Of a stretch of DNA of 64,000 bases, positions 55,642 to 64,000 are shown piece by piece; position 1 is the first letter of the stretch; the number at the start of each line of letters is the position of its first letter. The stretch comes from Pseudoalteromonas ulvae UL12 (lineage in GTDB: Bacteria > Pseudomonadota > Gammaproteobacteria > Enterobacterales > Alteromonadaceae), in assembly GCF_014925405.1 (NCBI RefSeq), contig NZ_AQHJ01000033.1, positions 186,001 to 250,000 of the forward strand, written 5' to 3'. Below the pieces are notes generated by a model. The model did not search any database, was not told where the DNA came from, and was given only the letters and a program-made list of their open reading frames with translations. A program made the translations under genes and the position numbers.

Positions 55642-56043
55642 ATGAGCTTCCGAATAGACTTAAAAGTGCGTGATTATGAATGTGATTTACAAGGGATTGT
55701 AAATAATGGAGTGTATTTTAATTACTTAGAGCATGCTCGTCATGAATTTTTACATGCCAATCAAATTGATTTTGCCAAACTTGCAGCCGATAAAATTAAT
55801 CTAGTGGTGATCCGCAGTGAAATTGATTTTAAAGCGTCGTTAATGCCGGGTGATGAGTTTTATATCCTTGTGACACCAAAGCGTACATCGAAATTGAAAT
55901 TTGCGTTTGAGCAGCAGATTTATCGCACTCGTGACGATAAGCTGGTGGTTTCGGCTGTGATCATTGGTACTTCGGTGAATGAGCGAGGGCGTCCGTTTGT
56001 TTCAGCCGAAATCGATCAGGTTTTTCCATTGCAGATAGAGTGA
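55642..56043 (+). CDS. Acyl-CoA thioesterase (4HBT/YbgC-like hotdog fold)
   Basis: 133 residues with the hotdog pattern: RDYECDLQGIVNNGVYFNYL (Asp of the active site before the N-N-x-Y-Y/F pattern), EHARHEFL, and VVIRSEIDFKASLMPGDEF. It should hydrolyse short acyl-CoA or acyl-ACP thioesters. It is monocistronic and converges on the META-domain gene. Confidence 0.88.
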   Translation: MSFRIDLKVRDYECDLQGIVNNGVYFNYLEHARHEFLHANQIDFAKLAADKINLVVIRSEIDFKASLMPGDEFYILVTPKRTSKLKFAFEQQIYRTRDDKLVVSAVIIGTSVNERGRPFVSAEIDQVFPLQIE

Positions 56044-56057
56044 TTGAATATCTGTGA

Positions 56058-56471
56058 TTATTCAGTGTGAGTCGTCACTTTTATAAACTTAAGCTGATTA
56101 TCGCCATTAAGCATTAAGGTGTCTTGGTTGAGTTTAAGAGTTGAGGTGTGACTCAACATTGAAAAAAACAATTGCTCCAACTCATTTATCTCTGTAGAGC
56201 AACTTTTTCGAGTCATACCCAGTTGCTCAACACGAAAACCATCATCACTGATAATGCCTTGGCCAAAAAATTGATTACAACCTGCAAAACCATTGACTCG
56301 CATGCCTTCGTTAAAACGCAATGTGAGTGTTGGATTAGCGAGAGTATGTTGATCAACACTCATTAGTTGAAAAGTGTGCGGTGTTAACTGTTGCGTGATA
56401 GTCGTTTGAGTCGATTGGCAACCGATTAAAAAAAACAGAGAAAAACAGACAATAATGGCGGCTAATTTCAT
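56058..56471 (-). CDS. META-domain lipoprotein (HslJ-like)
   Basis: 137 residues from the ATG at 56471 with a lipoprotein signal (FFLIGC lipobox, acylated Cys about 17). The META domain spans about 35-130: LRFNEGMRVNGFAGCNQFFG, MTRKSC and LEQLFFSMLS. Related HslJ is linked to novobiocin tolerance and motility in enterics; role here unknown. A start at 56483 (TTG) is possible but not needed. Confidence 0.85.
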   Translation of the reverse strand: MKLAAIIVCFSLFFLIGCQSTQTTITQQLTPHTFQLMSVDQHTLANPTLTLRFNEGMRVNGFAGCNQFFGQGIISDDGFRVEQLGMTRKSCSTEINELEQLFFSMLSHTSTLKLNQDTLMLNGDNQLKFIKVTTHTE

Positions 56472-56564
56472 GAAAAGACTCAAAATTGGAACGAAATTAG
56501 ATCATAGCAACTTTTTCATCCTTCTGCTGTGGCAATTTAGTTAATGATTTGCAGCAATTATTTA

Positions 56565-56827
56565 GGGACTGTTGATCTTTCGTGATGATTTTTGCAGCGA
56601 ATTGTTGGGTATTTATACAAGGCAGCGCTTTTGTGGTGTAGCGAGCTACACGAAAAAGCGATAACGCCGTAGAAATAGCCAACAAACGCTGCCCGAAGGA
56701 TTCGGCTAAAAGCGCATTTCTCTTTGTTGAGCAGTATTTGCTTAGAATGACTAGGCTACACACAGCTCGGGGCGATAAAAACGCTTTTATCTCGAACAAA
56801 ATTTAACCACGAAAGATCAACAGCCCC
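56565..56827. mobile_element. MITE-like element with 20-bp terminal inverted repeats
   Basis: Left end GGGACTGTTGATCTTTCGTG (56565-56584) is matched in inverse at the right end (56808-56827) at 19 of 20 bases. Both ends are flanked by TA, which fits a TA target duplication of the IS630/Tc1 type. Inside, nested palindromes occur: GTGTAGC-GA-GCTACAC with CGCTTTT/AAAAGCG arms (56626-56660), and GGCAGCG/CGCTGCC further out. A 100-codon minus-strand reading frame runs through it but looks like a by-product. There is no transposase, so it would move in trans. It sits between the META gene and the thiC riboswitch. Confidence 0.8.
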
Positions 56828-56911
56828 TAACCTAGTAGTAAAAGATTATTTGGATAATTGAATTTTTCTCCCTTGCGTCTCAAATTGAGGATCAGTACAC
56901 TAAGGTCAGTT

Positions 56912-57010
56912 ACTTGTCGGAGTGCCAATGTTAGTAATCTAACGGAGGCTGAGATCGCGAAAGCGGGATCCGTGAACCTGAACAGACTCATATCTGCGTA
57001 GGAAACAAGC
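56912..57010 (+). promoter_or_regulatory. TPP riboswitch (THI element) of the thi operon
   Basis: P1 is CTTGT / ACAAG (56913-56917 with 57005-57009). The conserved core GGAGTGCC, GGCTGAGATCGCG, GGGATCCGTGAACCTGAAC and TATCTGCGTAGGAAACAAG is present in order. It binds thiamine pyrophosphate and lowers thi expression. Downstream, GTGCAC / GTGCAC (57032-57052) and TGAC-TTCG-GTCA (57073-57084) before a T-run may form the expression platform. Confidence 0.96.
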
Positions 57011-57139
57011 TGCCCTCATTCGGGTGTGTTTGTGCACTCGAAAAACGTGCACTCTCCACTAAAATGATGCAATGACTTCGGTCACCTTGAACCTTTTTTC
57101 AGTGTTTATGCACACATCTTGAAAGCCAAAGATCTCTGA

Positions 57140-59134
<1,995 letters not shown>

Positions 59135-59150
59135 CTAAGCGAGCAAAACG

Positions 59151-60224
59151 ATGAAAAAACACATTGCGATTGTTGGTTTTGGCTTAACGGGGCGATTAGC
59201 TGCGCTGCAGTTAGCGGATGAGTTCTCGCTCAGTATTTTTGAAGCCAGTGACTTTGATGCAAGCCAAAGCGCAGGAGCAGTAGCTGCCGCAATGCTTGCA
59301 CCACTGGCTGAATCTGTGCTTTGTGAGCCTGATTTGGCGGAACTTGGTTTGCAATCTATTGCCCGTTGGCCTGAGATTATCAAGCACTTAAATGGTGATG
59401 TGTTTTTTCAACAACAAGGTGCGCTGATTGTTGCGCATCAACAAGATTTTGCCGACTTACAACTCTTTTCCAATCGCTTAAAGCCTCTGCAGCAGCAACA
59501 AGCACAATGGCTGAACGGCGAGCAGATCAATCAATTAGAACCTGGATTGGGTCTGCGTTTTCAAAAAGGGATGTTTTTACCTTGCGAGGGGCAACTCGAT
59601 AATACTGCTTTTTATCAAGCGAGCTACCAGACCTTATTGCAAAAAGAGATTGAATGGTTTTTTGGTCAGCAGGTGGCCATCGATGGTCAGCAGGTTGCAG
59701 GAAAAAGCTTTGATTTAGTGATTGATTGTCGAGGCTTGGGAGCAAAATCACAATGTTCTGGGCTTCGAGGAGTGCGGGGCGAAGTCGCCCGCGTGCATGC
59801 TCCAGAAGTAACGTTATCACGGCCTGTGCGCTTGATGCATCCTCGTTATCCTATTTACATAGTCCCCAAACCGAATCATGAGTTTGTGATTGGTGCGACA
59901 GAAATAGAATCTCAAGATGAACGTGCTGTGACGGTGCGCTCAACCCTAGAGCTGTTATCTGCAGCTTATACGATAGATTCAGGGTTTGCGGAAGCGCAGA
60001 TCTTGAGTTTAAAAAGTGGCCTAAGACCGAGTTTTGTCGATAACCGACCACAGATCACGCTCGATCAGCAGTTAATTTGTATCAATGGTCTCTATCGGCA
60101 TGGGTATTTGTTGGCGCCTGTGCTAGTGGATGAAGTAGTGCGTCAAGCTCGTCATCGGTTGCTCGAATCAGATTTTGTGCCAGCCAGTGAGCATATCGCT
60201 GAGTTGGTAACATGGATAAAGTAA
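59151..60224 (+). CDS. thiO: Glycine oxidase ThiO
   Basis: 357 residues. FAD-dependent DAO-type oxidoreductase with HIAIVGFGLTGRLAALQL (FAD site), AGAVAAAMLAPLAE and the C-terminal INGLYRHGYLLAPVLVDEVV. It oxidises glycine to dehydroglycine (iminoacetate) for thiazole formation, replacing ThiH. The order C-O-S-G is the usual oxygen-using layout. thiS begins just inside or after its end. Confidence 0.92.
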   Translation: MKKHIAIVGFGLTGRLAALQLADEFSLSIFEASDFDASQSAGAVAAAMLAPLAESVLCEPDLAELGLQSIARWPEIIKHLNGDVFFQQQGALIVAHQQDFADLQLFSNRLKPLQQQQAQWLNGEQINQLEPGLGLRFQKGMFLPCEGQLDNTAFYQASYQTLLQKEIEWFFGQQVAIDGQQVAGKSFDLVIDCRGLGAKSQCSGLRGVRGEVARVHAPEVTLSRPVRLMHPRYPIYIVPKPNHEFVIGATEIESQDERAVTVRSTLELLSAAYTIDSGFAEAQILSLKSGLRPSFVDNRPQITLDQQLICINGLYRHGYLLAPVLVDEVVRQARHRLLESDFVPASEHIAELVTWIK

Positions 60225-60232
60225 ACAATAAC

Positions 60233-60433
60233 ATGAATATTATCTTTAACGGCCAAGTGCTGACTTTGGCGACATCAGAGATTAATTTAACTCAGTTACT
60301 CCAACAGCAAGGGGCGCAAGAGCCGTTTGCTGTTGCGGTCAATCAAACATTTGTGCCACGCAGTCAATGTGATGGCTATCAGCTCCAAGCTGGTGATAGC
60401 GTTGAACTTCTTTCGCCTATCCAAGGGGGATAA
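60233..60433 (+). CDS. thiS: Sulfur carrier protein ThiS
   Basis: 66 residues, ubiquitin-like, beginning [14 protein letters not shown] and ending in the C-terminal GG that is adenylated by ThiF and carries the thiocarboxylate (LLSPIQGG). The ATG at 60233 is preferred over one at 60212 inside thiO because it gives the normal length. It lies 2 bp before thiG. Confidence 0.95.
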   Translation: MNIIFNGQVLTLATSEINLTQLLQQQGAQEPFAVAVNQTFVPRSQCDGYQLQAGDSVELLSPIQGG

Positions 60434-60435
60434 CG

Positions 60436-61230
60436 ATGGCGTTACTGGATAAACCTCTGACAATTTATGGTAAAACACTTAGCAGCCGCTTGTTTATCGG
60501 CTCTGCTTTATATCCTTCTCCACAAGTTATGCTTGATTCAATTGAGGCATCGAATGCTTCTGTAGTAACTGTGTCATTGCGTCGTCAAGGCACCGTTGAG
60601 GCTGGGGCTGATTTTTGGCAGCTGATCAAACAAACAAAGCGCGATATTTTGCCTAATACTGCCGGGTGTTACAACGTTAAAGAGGCAGTAACCCTAGCGC
60701 AAATGTGCCGGGAGGTGTTTCAAACCAATTGGATTAAGTTGGAGTTACTGGGCGATGAATATAACTTACAGCCCGATCCCATTGCACTGCTTGAAGCGAC
60801 ACGGATTTTAATTGCAGATGGGTTTGAAGTATTGCCCTATTGCACGGATGATTTAGTTATTTGCCAAAAATTAGTTGAGCTGGGCTGTGAAGTACTCATG
60901 CCATGGGGCGCGCCGATTGGTACAGGTAAAGGGTTGCTGAATCCTTATAACTTAAAAGTGATCCGCGAGCGCTTGCCGAATACCACTTTATTGGTTGATG
61001 CCGGGTTAGGTTTACCATCGCATGCCTGCCAAGCAATGGAAATAGGGTATGATGCGGTATTACTTAATTCTGCCGTCGCACAAGCGGGCGATCCGGTTAT
61101 GATGGCAAAAGGGTTTGCTGCAGCGGTAGCTGCTGGTCGCGCAGGGTATTTAGCGCAAGCGATGCCAGAAAAAGAACTCGCAAAACCATCGACGCCAACA
61201 TTGGGCATGCCATTTTGGCATCAGAATTAA
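60436..61230 (+). CDS. thiG: Thiazole synthase ThiG
   Basis: 264 residues, TIM-barrel. [17 protein letters not shown] is a slightly unusual variant of the family start (usual GTGKY replaced by GSALY). [45 protein letters not shown] and [16 protein letters not shown] with the late [10 protein letters not shown] block are diagnostic. It builds thiazole phosphate from deoxyxylulose phosphate, dehydroglycine and ThiS-thiocarboxylate. Confidence 0.96.
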   Translation: MALLDKPLTIYGKTLSSRLFIGSALYPSPQVMLDSIEASNASVVTVSLRRQGTVEAGADFWQLIKQTKRDILPNTAGCYNVKEAVTLAQMCREVFQTNWIKLELLGDEYNLQPDPIALLEATRILIADGFEVLPYCTDDLVICQKLVELGCEVLMPWGAPIGTGKGLLNPYNLKVIRERLPNTTLLVDAGLGLPSHACQAMEIGYDAVLLNSAVAQAGDPVMMAKGFAAAVAAGRAGYLAQAMPEKELAKPSTPTLGMPFWHQN

Positions 61231-61284
61231 ACAGCATTAACGTCGTATTTATATGATCAAATTGGTAAGAGTGAGCAGTTAATT

Positions 61285-62805
61285 TTGAAAAGTATTATTT
61301 GGACAATCGCAGGCTCAGATAGTAGCGGTGGTGCAGGGATCCAGGCTGATATCAAAGCAATCGAAAGCTTTGGTGGTCATGCATGTACCATTATTACTGC
61401 GTTAACAGCGCAAAATAGCATGGGTGTCGACGCGATTAATGCGGTGAGTATTGAGGTACTTGAATCACAATTTTCAGCCCTAGAAAGTGATATGCCTGCT
61501 AACGTCATTAAAATAGGCTTGCTGGCGAATGTTCAACAGGTTGAGTTTATTGCCGCTAAATTGGCGCATTTTAAAGCGCAATGGGAAACACCTCCTCTTG
61601 TGGTATATGACCCTGTTGCAGTGGCATCAAGCGGCGAAGCTCTGACTGAAGACGACATTATTCCTACACTCAAAAGTACTTTGTTACCGCTGGTGGATGT
61701 GATTACCCCAAATACACAAGAAACACAAATTCTGACTGGGCATTACTTAATCGGTCCCAGTGCTGTACGTGATGCCAGTGAAGCGTTTTTTAATCTGGGT
61801 GTTGGTGCCGCTATGATTAAAGGCGGACATTGGGATTATCCGCAAGGTTATTGTATTGATTATTGCGCAGTGCCAGGTCAAGAGTATTGGTTAGGAAATG
61901 AAAAAATTATTGCGCCCCATAGCCATGGTACAGGGTGTAGTTTTGCATCAAGTGTTGCAGCTTGCTTGGGGTTAGGTTATCCGCTCAAAGATGCGTTTAT
62001 TTTAGCTAAAGCCTATATTAATCAAGGATTAAAAGTATCGGTTCGTATCGGTCAAGGTATTGGCCCTGTATCTCACTGTGGGTTTCCCCAAAATTTAGCT
62101 GATTTCCCCGAAGTCATTGAGGCGGGAAGTTGGTTAGGTAAAGAGTTGGAGTTAGAGCCTTGGGATCGCCCTGTCATTTCAGGTTTTGCGGCATCAGAAA
62201 CCCAGCAACTAGGGTTATATGCTGTGGTTGATAGTTGTGAATGGCTCAAAATATGCCTTGAAAACGGCATTAAAACCGCTCAGCTGCGAATTAAAAATAG
62301 TGAGGCGCCAGATTTATCCGAGCAAGTGAAAACCGCCATAGCGTTAGGGGAAGAGTTTAGCGCACAGGTCTATATCAATGATCATTGGCAACTGGCTATT
62401 GAGCACGGTGCGTATGGAGTGCACTTGGGCCAAGAAGATCTCGATAGCGCTGATTTAGCGGCGATTAAACAAGCTGGTTTGCGACTTGGGTTATCGACTC
62501 ATGGTTTTTTCGAAATGCTCAGAGCGCATAATTATCAACCGAGTTATTTAGCGTTTGGCGCGATTTACCCAACAACGACTAAAGATATGACAGGTCAAAT
62601 ACAGGGGCTTGAAAAGCTCAAACATTTTGTACCACTCATGGAGGACTATCCAACCGTCGCCATTGGCGGAATTGACTTGGCACGAGCGCCAGAAGTGGCG
62701 GCTACTCAGGTTGGTAGTGTTGCCGTGGTCCGTGCCATTACAGAAGCGGCAGATCCTTCGCAGGCAATCAATTTGTTACAAGCAGCTATAAAAAGACAGC
62801 ACTAA
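61285..62805 (+). CDS. thiDE: Bifunctional ThiD-ThiE (HMP-P kinase / thiamine-phosphate synthase)
   Basis: 506 residues, a fusion. ThiD covers about 1-265 (TIAGSDSSGGAGIQADIKAI, HGTGCSFASSVAACLGLG). ThiE covers about 305-500 (LYAVVDSC, AQVYINDHWQLAIEHGAYGV, HLGQEDL, GLSTH, AFGAIYPTTTKDM, VAIGGI). It phosphorylates HMP-P and joins it to thiazole phosphate. The start is a TTG at 61285 after a weak GAGTGAGCAG. Fusion is common in Alteromonadales. Confidence 0.96.
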   Translation: MKSIIWTIAGSDSSGGAGIQADIKAIESFGGHACTIITALTAQNSMGVDAINAVSIEVLESQFSALESDMPANVIKIGLLANVQQVEFIAAKLAHFKAQWETPPLVVYDPVAVASSGEALTEDDIIPTLKSTLLPLVDVITPNTQETQILTGHYLIGPSAVRDASEAFFNLGVGAAMIKGGHWDYPQGYCIDYCAVPGQEYWLGNEKIIAPHSHGTGCSFASSVAACLGLGYPLKDAFILAKAYINQGLKVSVRIGQGIGPVSHCGFPQNLADFPEVIEAGSWLGKELELEPWDRPVISGFAASETQQLGLYAVVDSCEWLKICLENGIKTAQLRIKNSEAPDLSEQVKTAIALGEEFSAQVYINDHWQLAIEHGAYGVHLGQEDLDSADLAAIKQAGLRLGLSTHGFFEMLRAHNYQPSYLAFGAIYPTTTKDMTGQIQGLEKLKHFVPLMEDYPTVAIGGIDLARAPEVAATQVGSVAVVRAITEAADPSQAINLLQAAIKRQH

Positions 62806-62810
62806 CGTTG

Positions 62811-63569
62811 ATGACAGTATTATCAGATAAAGAACAAGTGAGATACAGTCGCCAGTTGATGCTGGCGCATGTCGGCTTTGAAGGGCAGCAACGCCTCAAG
62901 CAAAGTCGTGTACTGATTGTTGGTGTGGGAGGGCTCGGCTCGCCCGTTGCTTTATATTTGGCTGCTGCGGGGGTGGGTCATTTAAGCTTGGTTGATGATG
63001 ATAAAGTGGACTTATCCAATCTGCAAAGACAGATCCTGTATAAAATTAATCACCTTGGACAAGGGAAGGTATCTGCAGCAGCAAAAACGTTGACCAGTGT
63101 GAATAATCAAATAACAATCACGAGCGTATCAGAGCGCTTGTCTGAACAAAATGCACATTCGTTGATTGGTGATCATGATGTTGTTCTCGATTGCAGCGAT
63201 AATTTCAACACTCGTTATTTAGTTAATCGGGTTTGTGTTGCTGCGCACATTCCTCTGATTTCAGGTGCGGCGATTGCCAATAAAGGGCAGTTGATTTGTG
63301 TGGATAACCGCCAATCTGACCAAGTGGGTGGGTGCTACCAATGTGTTTTTCCACCTTCAGATGCTGAGACAGCCCTCAATTGTAGTAATGCTGGCGTATT
63401 TGGGCCTTTACTCGGTGTGATAGGCTCGATGCAAGCACAGCAATGCTTAAACTATTTGTTAGGGCATGCATTTTCAAACTGCTTTATTGCGTTTGATGCA
63501 CTAAATTTTCAGCAGTCTCGCTTTGATTTTAAGCAAGATCCAGCCTGTAAGATATGTAATAAGAAGTAG
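62811..63569 (+). CDS. thiF: ThiF, ThiS adenylyltransferase
   Basis: 252 residues. E1-like enzyme: RYSRQLMLAHVGFEGQQRL, the ATP loop VGVGGLGSPVALYLAAAG, the ATP-binding NLQRQILY, DCSDNFNTRYLVN, and two CxxC pairs (CYQC, CKIC) for zinc. It adenylates ThiS before sulfur transfer. An adjacent TTG at 62808 is an alternative start. Last gene of the thi operon. Confidence 0.95.
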   Translation: MTVLSDKEQVRYSRQLMLAHVGFEGQQRLKQSRVLIVGVGGLGSPVALYLAAAGVGHLSLVDDDKVDLSNLQRQILYKINHLGQGKVSAAAKTLTSVNNQITITSVSERLSEQNAHSLIGDHDVVLDCSDNFNTRYLVNRVCVAAHIPLISGAAIANKGQLICVDNRQSDQVGGCYQCVFPPSDAETALNCSNAGVFGPLLGVIGSMQAQQCLNYLLGHAFSNCFIAFDALNFQQSRFDFKQDPACKICNKK

Positions 63570-63670
63570 CTTTACAATTTTTGACAATTAACTGGTAACA
63601 GAATGTTTTAATTGTTCTTTAAATGTTATATTTTCATTAATAATTATTTCTATAACATTGGTTCTCTAGG

Positions 63671-64000
63671 ATGGCGTTGCTCAGCCCACTTTTATTGGCA
63701 AGCACCTTGTTTATGGCGGGAGTCGAAAACCCCGTTTATTTGGCAAAGTTTGATAATAAACAACAAGAAATACAAACGCGTATTAGCTTTCATCATGCAT
63801 TATTGACGGATGAAAAAAATGGCATATTACTGCAATTAACAAATGATGAAGTGCTCAAGTTACAAAGTAAAGGGATCACACTGAGCGCCGCTGATGATTT
63901 GTGGCAACGAAAAGCAAGAGAGCTAAGTTATCAGCAGACTTCCCTGAATATCCAACAAGCTGGAATCCCCGGTTTTCCTTGTTACAGTACGGTAGAAGAA
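63671..64000 (+). CDS. Probable secreted M14 zinc carboxypeptidase (3' end cut by window)
   Basis: The first 110 codons are present. The N-terminus MALLSPLLLASTLFMAGVEN is a likely signal sequence, followed by a propeptide-like region. The last visible residues, GIPGFPCYSTVEE, match the block that opens the catalytic domain of marine M14 carboxypeptidases. The catalytic zinc site is outside the window, so the call rests on this short match. No clear terminator for thiF lies between the two genes. Confidence 0.6.
   Translation, partial: MALLSPLLLASTLFMAGVENPVYLAKFDNKQQEIQTRISFHHALLTDEKNGILLQLTNDEVLKLQSKGITLSAADDLWQRKARELSYQQTSLNIQQAGIPGFPCYSTVEE

Noticed and set aside
56497..56799. 100-codon reading frame on the minus strand
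   Set aside because: It runs through the MITE terminal repeat and internal palindromes, has no ribosome site or domain, and is best explained as a by-product of the element.

Overview
The window is chromosomal DNA of a marine gammaproteobacterium, most likely Pseudoalteromonas or a close relative in Alteromonadales. The base composition is AT-rich. It has the conserved gammaproteobacterial block rpmE / priA-ftsN-hslV-hslU, the hut and thi genes, TonB-dependent receptors, and a PAP2 phosphatase paired with a VC2487-type glycosyltransferase. The genus is inferred from gene content, not from a marker gene. No phage, integrase, complete insertion sequence or CRISPR array was seen. One short non-autonomous element (MITE-like) lies at about 56.6-56.8 kb.

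Region 1 (1-20.3 kb) is housekeeping. It holds the C-terminal part of a BtuB-like receptor, divergent hutC/hutI around a perfect HutC operator, a degenerate GGDEF-EAL protein, an rraA-hutG operon, a PAP2/glycosyltransferase pair, a chemoreceptor and a DUF971 gene. Then come hslVU (with a sigma-32-type promoter inside the end of ftsN), ftsN, priA, rpmE with a structured leader, DUF1285, yceI, tRNA-His(GTG), a DUF454 gene, an MscS channel and a DUF481 outer-membrane protein.

Region 2 (20.4-51.1 kb) is a surface-structure island in one orientation. It opens with a large Wza-like export protein and WecA. An 11-gene accessory type II secretion system follows (G-E-F-H-I-J-K-L-M-C/N-D), an order close to the Xps type, with a predicted lipoprotein secretin at the end. 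Directly downstream, behind a 437-bp control region, is a 442-residue, cysteine-free, Ala/Gly/Thr/Val-rich secreted protein. Its codon use is that of a very highly expressed gene, and it has a 5' leader hairpin and an EF-hand-like loop. I infer an S-layer-type surface protein exported by the adjacent secretion system. Next is an O-antigen or ECA-like polysaccharide cluster: a VioA-type aminotransferase, an acetyltransferase, a WecF-like transferase, Wzx, two asparagine-synthetase-like proteins, RmlB, RmlA, Wzz, a Wzy candidate, two glycosyltransferases and WecG. WecA, WecG and WecF together suggest a lipid-linked trisaccharide like that of enterobacterial common antigen. RmlA/RmlB plus the aminotransferase and acetyltransferase would supply a dTDP-4-acetamido-4,6-dideoxyhexose. 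tRNA-Arg(CCG) closes the region.

Region 3 (51.3-64 kb) centres on thiamine. A minus-strand operon (TonB receptor, YkoF-like thiamine/HMP-binding protein, PnuC/PnuT transporter, small-molecule kinase) looks like thiamine or precursor salvage. A plus-strand operon behind a TPP riboswitch encodes de novo synthesis (thiC, thiO, thiS, thiG, fused thiDE, thiF). Between them are a thioesterase, a META-domain lipoprotein and the MITE. The window ends inside a probable secreted M14 zinc carboxypeptidase gene.
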